Assembly: GCF_900113665.1 (NCBI RefSeq) | Contig: NZ_FOQD01000006.1 | Location: 248,001-312,000, forward strand | Length of the DNA stretch: 64,000 bases | Source of the DNA: Planctomicrobium piriforme | GTDB taxonomy: Bacteria > Planctomycetota > Planctomycetia > Planctomycetales > Planctomycetaceae | Reading direction: 5' to 3' | Part shown: positions 49,764 through 57,500 of the stretch, one piece after another | Position numbering within the stretch: position 1 is the first letter of the stretch | Layout of the letters: each line of letters starts with the position of its first letter | The notes under the pieces: generated by a model | The model's input: the letters and a program-made list of their open reading frames with translations, nothing else | What the model was told of the DNA's origin: nothing | The model's database searches: none | Program-made: the position numbers and the translations under genes

Positions 49764-51005
49764 TCACTGGCCGTGCTCACTGGGTGGCGGCGTCATTTTG
49801 CCTGCCGCCATGTGGAGGAGGTAGAGAGCGGTGAGTTTTGCTCGTTCGGCGAGGCTCTCGATGGCGGTGAACTCGTCGTGGCTGTGGATTTTGCCTCCCC
49901 GGACTCCCAGCGTGTCGACGTTGGGGATGCCGAGTGCTGCCAGGCGGTTGCCGTCGCAGGCGCCGCCGCTGGGGCACCAGACGAGGTCTAGGCCGAGTTC
50001 GTGCCCGCAAGTTTGAAACTGGCTGAGCATGGTTTCGAGGGCCGGGGTCAGCGATTTGGGCGGGGCCAGGAAGTCGCCGTGTAGTGAAAGTTCGACGCCG
50101 GTTTGCGAGGAGATTCTGGCGAGGATCTCGCGGATCGTGGACAGCACCTCCGGTTCGTGACCGCGTTCGGTGTAGCGGATGTTGAAGCGGACGATCGCCA
50201 ATGCCGGCACCATGTTGCTGGGTCCGCCGCCATCGATGCGGGCGACGTTCAGCGTCAGTTCCGGCCAGCGGCCGTTGAGGCGATGGAGTTCGGCGGTAAC
50301 GTCTGCGGCTGCGACAATTGCGTTGCGGCCGAGGTGAAAGTCGCGGCCGGAATGGGCGGCCTGGCCGCTGGCGATCACCGAGAAGTTGCCTGACCCTTTG
50401 CGTGAGGAAACGAGTGCGCCATTGGGAAGACTCGGTTCGAACAATAGGGCCAATTGCACGCGCTGTGCCGCTTCGTTGAACAGGTGAGCGGAACCCGGCG
50501 AGCCGATCTCTTCGTCGCTGTTGACGATCACTTCCCAGCCGAGCCGCTGTTCTCCGGTGTCCAAGACAAAGCGTTCGAGTGCCTGGAGCGCGAACAGCAT
50601 GATCACCAGGCCCCCTTTGGCATCGGCGACGCCTGGCCCGCAAATCATTTGATCGTCGAGCCGTTTGACGGTCTGAAAGGGTGATTCAAGACCGTAAACG
50701 GTGTCCATGTGTATGGCGAGCAGCACCTGTCGCGGAGCATGGGGTCGTTTCACGGCGTGGATGTTGGGGCCGAGCGGAATGCGGACGGTCTGTCCGTGGA
50801 CATCGATCTGTTCGAAGTCACCGGCGGGGAGGATGGTCGCGGAGTCGGCAGGCTTGGCGAATTCCGCGTGAATGAGTTGGGCGAGGTGCGAGAGCCCGAG
50901 GGGATTGAAGCTTCCGGAGTTGATGTTCGCCCAGGAGATCAGGGTCTCGAGCATGAGCCCTGACTGTGACTCGATCCAGTCGAGGTAGGGGGCGTAAGCG
51001 GACAT
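49764..51005 (-). CDS. M20-family metallopeptidase / carboxypeptidase
   Basis: This 413-residue cytoplasmic-looking enzyme of the M20 family is of glutamate-carboxypeptidase type. Zinc ligands and catalytic residues by motif are His and Asp in LLAIHMDTVYGL, bridging Asp in CGPGVADAKGGLV, the Glu pair in VNSDEEIGSPGSA, a Glu in LLFEPSLPNG, and His in GGKIHSHDEF near the C-terminus. The dimerisation domain lies between (SGQAAHSGRDFHLGRNAIV, IDGGGPSNMVPALA). Substrates could be peptides, N-acyl amino acids or folate-like glutamates; the sequence does not say which. Its 3' end faces tRNA-Leu, 11 bases away. Start ATG 51005 (MSAYAPYLDW). Confidence 0.88.
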   Translation of the reverse strand: MSAYAPYLDWIESQSGLMLETLISWANINSGSFNPLGLSHLAQLIHAEFAKPADSATILPAGDFEQIDVHGQTVRIPLGPNIHAVKRPHAPRQVLLAIHMDTVYGLESPFQTVKRLDDQMICGPGVADAKGGLVIMLFALQALERFVLDTGEQRLGWEVIVNSDEEIGSPGSAHLFNEAAQRVQLALLFEPSLPNGALVSSRKGSGNFSVIASGQAAHSGRDFHLGRNAIVAAADVTAELHRLNGRWPELTLNVARIDGGGPSNMVPALAIVRFNIRYTERGHEPEVLSTIREILARISSQTGVELSLHGDFLAPPKSLTPALETMLSQFQTCGHELGLDLVWCPSGGACDGNRLAALGIPNVDTLGVRGGKIHSHDEFTAIESLAERAKLTALYLLHMAAGKMTPPPSEHGQ

Positions 51006-51235
51006 GCAGAAAGTCCTGAGAGGGCCATTGCGAGTGTCGCGGAAACGATAACAGCTTTATCGATTGGAGGACACCGGCAGAATCTGCCGATCGTGCCTGT
51101 GAATGCCGGATCATGTTTCTGTTGAATGGCTTGCGTCGCGTTCAGTGGTTTGTGGCACGCCAATTGTTTCTTACGGAATCGTCAGAAACGGAGACGGGTC
51201 AAATCCAACAATGTGATTTCGGAAAGGGATGAACG

Positions 51236-51553
51236 ATGAAAACTTTCGCATTACTGACAGCGGCGGTCGCAGGGTTGATGTGGGCCGGAGCCGGACAGGC
51301 TCAGGCCGGCGGCCACAATCATGGCTACGGGTACGGTTACGGCAACAGCTGGAACAACACCTACTGGGGAGGTGGGTCGAACTGGGGGTATCAGCGGCGG
51401 GGGCACTACGACTTTCACAACACCAGCCACTACGACTATGTGCCCGGCGGAGTCGTTCCGCACGGAAACCATCTGCACTATGTGCCGGGAACTTACCAGT
51501 GGCACCAGACCGGCCATTACGACTACCACCGCGGCAACCACCATCACCACTAG
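51236..51553 (+). CDS. small His/Tyr/Gly-rich secreted protein
   Basis: This 105-residue protein has a signal peptide (MKTFALLTAAVAGLMWAGAGQAQA). The mature part is nearly all His, Tyr, Gly, Asn and Trp: GYGYGYGNSWNNTYWGGGSNW, RRGHYDFHNTSHYDYVPGG, HLHYVPGTYQWHQTGHYDYH, and a C-terminal HHHH. The repeated GHYD(F/Y)H units resemble those of the His-rich protein at 25970, and both are likely metal-binding envelope proteins by inference. The ribosome binding site GGAAAGG is about 9 bases upstream. A structured repeat (copy D) overlaps its stop codon. Confidence 0.8.
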   Translation: MKTFALLTAAVAGLMWAGAGQAQAGGHNHGYGYGYGNSWNNTYWGGGSNWGYQRRGHYDFHNTSHYDYVPGGVVPHGNHLHYVPGTYQWHQTGHYDYHRGNHHHH

Positions 51554-51655
51554 AGCAGTTTGCTCTACCGGGTGCAGGCGAATGGACGGTTTTCACTAGA
51601 TGAAAACCGCTATTATCGCCTGCGGAATGCTGAACATCAAAAGTAATGATGCTCT
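51552..51655 (+). repeat. stop-codon-associated structured repeat, copy D (intact)
   Basis: This is a 104-bp copy starting with AGAGCAGTTTGCTC, whose first bases belong to the TAG stop of the His-rich gene. CCGGGTGCAGGCGAATGG follows, then a perfect inner stem CGGTTTTCA / TGAAAACCG (loop CTAGA), the outer stem partner TTATCGCCTGC, and the terminal TGCTCT that is the reverse complement of AGAGCA at the start. Confidence 0.85.
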
Positions 51656-51689
51656 CATCGTGCCTGGCAAAGATGGCCTGGAAACAAAT

Positions 51690-51716
51690 CTGCCCCGCCG
51701 GATCACGGCGGGGCAG
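51690..51716 (-). terminator. hairpin terminator for the CC-repeat gene
   Basis: CTGCCCCGCCG and CGGCGGGGCAG form a perfect 11-bp stem around GATCA. On the minus strand it is followed by ATTTGTTTCC. It starts 31 bases beyond the stop of the Cys-Cys repeat gene. Confidence 0.7.
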
Positions 51717-51747
51717 ACGTTTCATCAGGATTGGTCAGTCAGACCGA

Positions 51748-52149
51748 TTACTTGCAGCAGGCAGCGCCCGCTTGGCAGCAAGGCAACTGAGCCTCGCAGC
51801 ATGCAGCACCTGGTCCGCAGCAGTCAGAACCGGTTGCACAGCAGGCGGCTTTCGCCTGACAGCAATCGGCGGCAGCGGCTGCTGTCTTGATGTTCAACTT
51901 GAACGTCGGGGCACAGCAGGCAGCGCCATCCACGCAGCAGGGAGCGGCGGGAGCACAGCAACTGGCCTGTTTCAGATTTACCTGCAGAGACGCAGCACAG
52001 CAGGGGGAACCTGGGAAACAGCAGTCAGCGCCCTGCTCACAACAGCTCAGAGCGGTGGACGAATTCTGGGCGGTGGCACTGCCGACGAACACCGCCAGCA
52101 GGGTCAGACTCAAACAGGTGGCAAACAGTGCCAAAACACGGCTAGACAT
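51748..52149 (-). CDS. secreted Cys-Cys heptad-repeat protein
   Basis: This 133-residue protein has a signal peptide (RVLALFATCLSLTLLAVFVG, then SATAQ). The mature part holds 12 adjacent Cys pairs (24 Cys), each separated by five residues within three blocks of 3, 3 and 6 pairs (pattern CC-x5-CC, for example CCEQGADCCFPGSPCC). The blocks are linked by two short strands, LQVNLKQA and FKLNIKTAAAAA. I know of no characterised bacterial family with this pattern; keratin-associated proteins in animals have a loosely similar composition. Metal binding or a disulfide-cross-linked envelope component are the options. ATG 52149 is chosen with GAGGAG 8 bases upstream. It lies 90 bases downstream of the Cys/His-rich gene in the same direction. 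Confidence 0.8.
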   Translation of the reverse strand: MSSRVLALFATCLSLTLLAVFVGSATAQNSSTALSCCEQGADCCFPGSPCCAASLQVNLKQASCCAPAAPCCVDGAACCAPTFKLNIKTAAAAADCCQAKAACCATGSDCCGPGAACCEAQLPCCQAGAACCK

Positions 52150-52239
52150 GGAAATTCTCCTCAAAGCGTTTTTTAAATAGGGCCTGCACCCATCACGTCG
52201 GGTGCGCGGCGATTTGCCAAACAGCGAACAACAGGCAAA

Positions 52240-52683
52240 TCACGCTTTGGGCGGTGGAACCAGCGGACGATCCCCGCGCGTCTGCAAGAGATCCTCTCGC
52301 AACTGCAGCGGAGTCGAGGAAGAAACTCCCTGCACCTGAGCGGCAGCGGAGTTTTCGAAGACCAGCGTCAACGACGCCGGGGCACAGCAGGTCTGCGTGG
52401 AGCATGGACAATTGTCCTGCCCGCAGGGCTGTGACGAAGCAACCGGTTCATGCTCACGAGCCGACTTCGCCGCTTTGGAACCATGCTCGTGCTGGCAGCA
52501 GCCGACAGCGGGTTTCGACTTTTCACCGCTTTTGACGATGCAGCAGCAGCCGCAGGCAGGTGCGTGAGTGTGGCTGGCAGAGGCCGCAGTACCTGCACAG
52601 CAACGGTCTGCCGCCATTCCGACCGGAGGAAATCCGGCAAGCAGGGCAGCCAGGCAAAGCAGAAGTCGTAACGCGACGTTCAT
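52240..52683 (-). CDS. secreted Cys/His-rich protein, possible metal binder
   Basis: This 147-residue protein has a signal peptide (MNVALRLLLCLAALLAGFPP, then VGMAA). The mature N-terminal half holds Cys clusters and His: DRCCAGT, a SHTHAPACGCCC run, GCCQHEHGS, PCGQDNCPCSTQTCCAP. The C-terminal half is ordinary (SLTLVFENSAAA, LQLREDLLQ). The clusters suit copper, zinc or another soft metal; no characterised family is recognised, so metal binding is inference. The frame continues upstream, but ATG 52683 is strongly favoured because the signal starts there and a near-consensus promoter ends 6 bases before it. The CC-repeat gene follows at 90 bases and may be co-transcribed. Confidence 0.75.
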   Translation of the reverse strand: MNVALRLLLCLAALLAGFPPVGMAADRCCAGTAASASHTHAPACGCCCIVKSGEKSKPAVGCCQHEHGSKAAKSAREHEPVASSQPCGQDNCPCSTQTCCAPASLTLVFENSAAAQVQGVSSSTPLQLREDLLQTRGDRPLVPPPKA

Positions 52684-52689
52684 GGCTGA

Positions 52690-52718
52690 AGTATACGCTG
52701 GGGATGGACTCGTCTCAA
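52690..52718 (-). promoter_or_regulatory. near-consensus promoter predicting a leaderless transcript
   Basis: On the minus strand TTGAGA (52718-52713), a 17-base spacer and TATACT (52695-52690) match sigma-70 boxes 5/6 and 5/6. Only six bases separate the -10 from ATG 52683. The expected start point is the A of the ATG. Confidence 0.6.
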
Positions 52719-52907
52719 TGTGAATTCCGGCGTCCTGTTCACCGGTTGTAATATGCCGGCACGCTGTTTTGATTCCATTCGCTGCTGGTCGAATTGATGG
52801 AAAATGAATGGTTGTTCGGGCTTGTGGAACGTGAATGCGTCCGCTGGACGCATCGCTAAAACATTCCAGCAGCGAACCTCGGCACGGCTCCTTCTGTCGG
52901 GAGCGGC

Positions 52908-54386
52908 ATGTCGACCTCCTTGCGAAAACCGGCTGCGCCGCCAACACTGTCGGGGAACACCCAGCGCGACGGTGACATGGCTGACACAATCGATGACCAG
53001 CAGACCAATCCGGCCCCGGCAGGTTCCCTTCGGGAGCTGATGCATGTGGCGTTTCCGTTGGTCATCAGCGCCGGCTCGCTGTCGCTGATGAACGTGGTCG
53101 ACCGCATCTTTCTCGCACAGCTCAGCATCGATGCCCTGGCCGCGGCGATGCCGGCCGCGATGCTCAGCTGGACGTCGATGAGCCTCGCCTTCGGCATGGC
53201 AGGCTACACCAACGCGTTCGTCTCCCAGTACGAAGGGGCCGGGCGGAAAGACCGAGTTGCAGCGGCCATGTGGCAGGGGATTTTCGTCGCGCTGGCCGGC
53301 GGCATTTCCCTGCTGCCGATGATCCTGTTTGCACCTGAGATTTTCGGGCTGATGGGGCATGCGGCCCATGTGCAGCAGCTCGAGATCGAATACTTCTCGT
53401 GGCTCTGCCCTGTGGCGATCCCGACGTTGCTGTCGACGGTACTCACGGCGTTCTTTACTGCCAGAAAGCGGACGGCGGTAGTGATGTGGGTGAATATCGG
53501 GACATCGCTGCTGAATGCGGCGGCGGCCTATTCTTTGATTTTCGGCGCTGGCCCGATGCCTGGGCTGGGAATGAAGGGGGCGGCGATCGGCACGGTGCTG
53601 GCCCAGTCACTCGGTGCAGTGTGCCTGGCAGCGCTGATGTTTCGCGATGGCAAACGAGAAGGCTACAGGTTCCGCGAGAATTTTGGCTTCGACCTGGAAC
53701 TCATCCGGCGAATGATCCGATTCGGGGTACCGAACGGGATTCAGATGCTGCTCGACGTCGGCTCGTTCACGGTGTTTATCGCGCTGGTGGGGCGATTGGG
53801 GACCGAGGATCAGGCGGCGACGAACCTGGCGTTCACCCTTAACTCGCTCGCCTTCGTGCCGATGATCGGGATGGGAACCGCCGTGGTCACGCTGGTGGGA
53901 CATCGGGTCGGAGAACGCAAACCAGAACTGGCAACCAGAACGGTGTGGATCGCCTTTGCTCTCTCAGGCGGCTACATGCTGTTGTTCGCGCTGATTTACC
54001 TGTCGGTCCCAGGGGTGATCCTCTACCCCTTCATGCATGGGGACGAAGTGGCGCTCTTCGAAGCGATGGAGCCGACTGTGATCATGCTGCTGCGGTATGT
54101 GGCGCTGTACACGTTCTTCGATGCCATGGCGATTATCTTCGGCTCGGCCGTCCGCGGGGCAGGCGACACGATGTTCTCGCTGATTTTCACGGTGGTGGGC
54201 GGCTGGCTCCTGATGGTCGCCCCGACGATCTGGGCGATCCGCAACGGCTACGGCCTGCACGGCTGCTGGATCGCCGTATCGGTGACAGTGATCGTGATGG
54301 GCCTGGGCTTCCTGTTCCGCTTCCAGCAAGGGCATTGGAAGACAATGCAGGTGATTGAGGAAGACCCATTGGAGGGGTTGCCGTAG
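52908..54386 (+). CDS. MATE-family efflux transporter
   Basis: This 492-residue inner membrane exporter of the MATE (multidrug and toxic compound extrusion) family has about 12 membrane segments in two bundles. The first includes AFPLVISAGSLSLMNVVDRIFLAQL with the family's early conserved region, then AMPAAMLSWTSMSLAFGMAGYTNAFVSQYEGAG. The second includes MIRFGVPNGIQMLLDVGSFTVFIALVG, the pseudo-symmetric copy. Transport is driven by Na+ or H+ in known members; substrates are unknown. ATG 52908 has GGGAG about 5 bases upstream, while Met at 52977 would remove a polar 23-residue tail. It is divergent from the Cys/His-rich gene. Confidence 0.92.
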   Translation: MSTSLRKPAAPPTLSGNTQRDGDMADTIDDQQTNPAPAGSLRELMHVAFPLVISAGSLSLMNVVDRIFLAQLSIDALAAAMPAAMLSWTSMSLAFGMAGYTNAFVSQYEGAGRKDRVAAAMWQGIFVALAGGISLLPMILFAPEIFGLMGHAAHVQQLEIEYFSWLCPVAIPTLLSTVLTAFFTARKRTAVVMWVNIGTSLLNAAAAYSLIFGAGPMPGLGMKGAAIGTVLAQSLGAVCLAALMFRDGKREGYRFRENFGFDLELIRRMIRFGVPNGIQMLLDVGSFTVFIALVGRLGTEDQAATNLAFTLNSLAFVPMIGMGTAVVTLVGHRVGERKPELATRTVWIAFALSGGYMLLFALIYLSVPGVILYPFMHGDEVALFEAMEPTVIMLLRYVALYTFFDAMAIIFGSAVRGAGDTMFSLIFTVVGGWLLMVAPTIWAIRNGYGLHGCWIAVSVTVIVMGLGFLFRFQQGHWKTMQVIEEDPLEGLP

Positions 54387-54532
54387 GGGGAAGCCGTCAG
54401 CGGTCGGCGATCAGCAGTCAGGTTGAGAAAAGAGTCCAGTGCCCAATGCCAGTCGGGGGGAGGGGAGGTTTGAGCGACGGGCGACCTCCATTTTCTTTCT
54501 GGTTCTGGGGCACTCCTCACCGGAGACTCGAC

Positions 54533-57500
54533 TCATGTGAAACTGATGGTCTTCGTCACGGCCGTGCTCGTCCCTCCGTCGCCGTCGGTGAGGATGGCTC
54601 GGACTGTTCTGGCGGCGGTCACGGGGTTGGTCAGTGTGCTCTTGAAGGTGATGGCCCTTAAGAGGGCTTGAGCGGCAGCAGGGGTAGAGCTGGCGTTGAA
54701 TGTGATCGTCAGTCCGACCTTGCTCGTCCCTCCATTGAATGTCCCGATGACGACTCCGCCGAATGTGACGTTGTTGCCGTTGACCCCAATTTGCCCTGCA
54801 CCTTGTCCTTGATTCTGAATCGAGAGGACATCCGTGGACTGAATGTTCGCGGTGAGCGTGATCGTCAGCTTGCCGGCATTGAAATCGGCCGAATCGTTGT
54901 CGGTCACCGCGGCATCATCGTCGATCACGACAGGCATGCCGGCGATTGAGGGATAGTTCACGCTGCCGTCGAATGCGGTCACGACTGGCGGCGCATTGCC
55001 TGGGGCGACGCTGATCGTCTTGGTCACCGCGGCGCTCTGGCCGCCGTCGCCATCATTGACGAGGACGCGAACCGTGCGTGGATCGGTCGAACGGGTGGCA
55101 GCCGTATTGCTGAACTGGATGTTCCGCAGCAGTACCTGAGCCGCGGCGGGCGTGCCGCTGGCATTGAAGTTGATAACCAGGGCGACTTTGTTGGAGCCGC
55201 CGGTGAACGTGCCGATGACGACTCCACTATAGGTGACATTCGTCCCGTCCACGCCGATCTTGCCTGTCGTCGTTCCCTGGTTGCGGATGGAGAGGACGTC
55301 GGCTCCCTGCGCATTGGCGATCAGCCCGATGGTCATTTTTCCGCCGGCGAAGTCGGTAGAATCGATGTCGGAGACCGTGGCGTCGGAGTCAAGCAGCACC
55401 GCTGCAGGGCCGATGAAGCCCACGCTGCCGTCAAACGCGGCGACGACCGGAGCATCGTTCACCGCCGCGACGTTCACGGTTTTGAGAACAGCGACGCTCG
55501 TTCCGCCGTCGCCGTCCGTCAGCACACACCGCACGGTGCGAGGCAACGTGACAGGGTTTTCCGAGGTGCTGCTGAACGCGATTGCCCGCAACAGAGCTTG
55601 AGCGGCTCCCGGTGACGAACTGGCGTTGAACGTGACCGTCAGTCCGACTTTGTTCGTGCCGCCGGTGAACGTGCCGATGACGACTCCGCCGTAGAGGACA
55701 TTCGGCCCGTCCAGGCCAATCTGGCCGGCACCCGATCCCTGGTGGAGGATCCGCAGCACATCGCTGGACTGGGCGTTCGCGGTGATGTTGAGCGTCAGCT
55801 TGCCGGTATCAAAGTCATTCGAATCGGCATCGGTCACTGTTGCGCCGCTATCGAACACCGTCGGGCTGCCGTTTTCGGTGTAAGTGACGGCGGTTTCGGA
55901 CATCCCGATTATCGGTCGCACGTTGGGGGCGACGCTGTAGACTGTCCCGGTGAAATTGCCGTTGCCATTCCCCAGCAGGACGCTGACATTCGCGGAACCA
56001 TAATTGGCGGTGATCAGATCGAGACGTCCGTCGCCGTTCACGTCTGCTGGGGCCGTCGCGTGCGGACTTGCACCTGTGGCAAAGGTCTGCTGGGATTGAA
56101 ATGTTCCATCACCATTTCCCAGCAACACGCTGACGGTATTAGGAGATGAATTGGCGGTGATGAGGTCGAGTTTGCCGTCGCCGTTCATATCTGCCGCGGC
56201 TACGTTGACAGGAAAGCTCCCCACGGCATAGGTCTGCTGGGACTGAAATGTTCCGTCACCATTCCCCAGCAATACGCTGACGGTATTAGGAGATGCATTA
56301 GCGGTGATGAGGTCGAATTTGCCGTCGCCGTTCAGATCTGCCGCGGCTACGTTGACAGGAAAATGCCCCACGGCATAGGTCAGTTGGGACTGAAATGTTC
56401 CGTCACCATTCCCCAGCAACACGCTGACGGTATCGGGACCTGCATTGGCGGTGATGAGGTCCAGTTTGCTGTCCCCGTTTGCGTCCGCGACGACTAAGGA
56501 GTAAGGATTGCCTCCCACGTTATAAGTCTGCTGACTCTGAAACGTGCCGTCACCGTTGCCCAGCAGCACGCTGATGTTATTGGAAGTTTGATTGGCGGTG
56601 ACAAGGTCCAGTTTGCCGTCTCCATTCACATCCCCCACAACCACCGAGTACGGTTTGGTTCCCACGGGCTCGGTCAGTTGGGTTTGAAACGTGCCGTCGC
56701 CGTTTCCGAGCAGGATGCTGACGGTGCTGGAAGTGTAATTGGCACTTATCAAATCGAGACGACCGTCGCCGTTCACGTCTGCCGAGGTGACGGAGGCTGG
56801 ACCGGTGCCTGTGGAATACGTTTGTTGCGATTGAAATGTGCCGTCGCCGTTCCCCAGCAGGACGCTGACGTTAGCGGAAAGAGAATTGGCACTGACGAGG
56901 TCGAATTGACCGTCCCCATTCACGTCAGCCGCGGTCACGAAGAACGGACCGTTGCCCACGCTGTACAGAGTTTGCGGCTGAAAGCTGAGCGTGCCGGTCA
57001 GCCTCCGACCTGAGGCATCGCGAATGGTGCCGTCATCGACCAGGTTCATGCCCAGCGATCCTACTCCGGTAATCCCGGACACGCTGATCGTGTACACGGA
57101 GCTGCTGACAGGAGTGACGGTGAAAGCGGCATTCGTTTGCACGCTCCCCGTCTTGACGATTGCGAAATCGGCGGCGTCAACGCCAGTCACGGCAGTACTG
57201 AATGTGACCGTGAAATTGGCCGTCGCAGTATTGATGCGATTGTTGGCAGCCAGCACGATTGACTGGACAGTGGGGAGGGGGCTGGCCTGTACTAGAAAGA
57301 CGGTTCCGGTGAAGTTGCCGTTGCTGTTCCCCAGCAGGACGCTGACGGTATCGGAAGCGTAATTGGCGGTGATGAGGTCCAGTTTCCCGTCCCCGTTCAC
57401 ATCCACCGCGGCCACGGAGATGGGTGAACTTCCCACGGCGTAAGTCTGGTGGGTCTGAAACGTGCCGTTGCCGTTCCCCAACAGCACGCTGACGGTTTGT

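Noticed and set aside
56588..57013. Long open frames antisense to the giant FG-GAP gene (also 58310-58843)
   Set aside because: They are repetitive mirror translations of the FG-GAP repeats with no independent start or motif.
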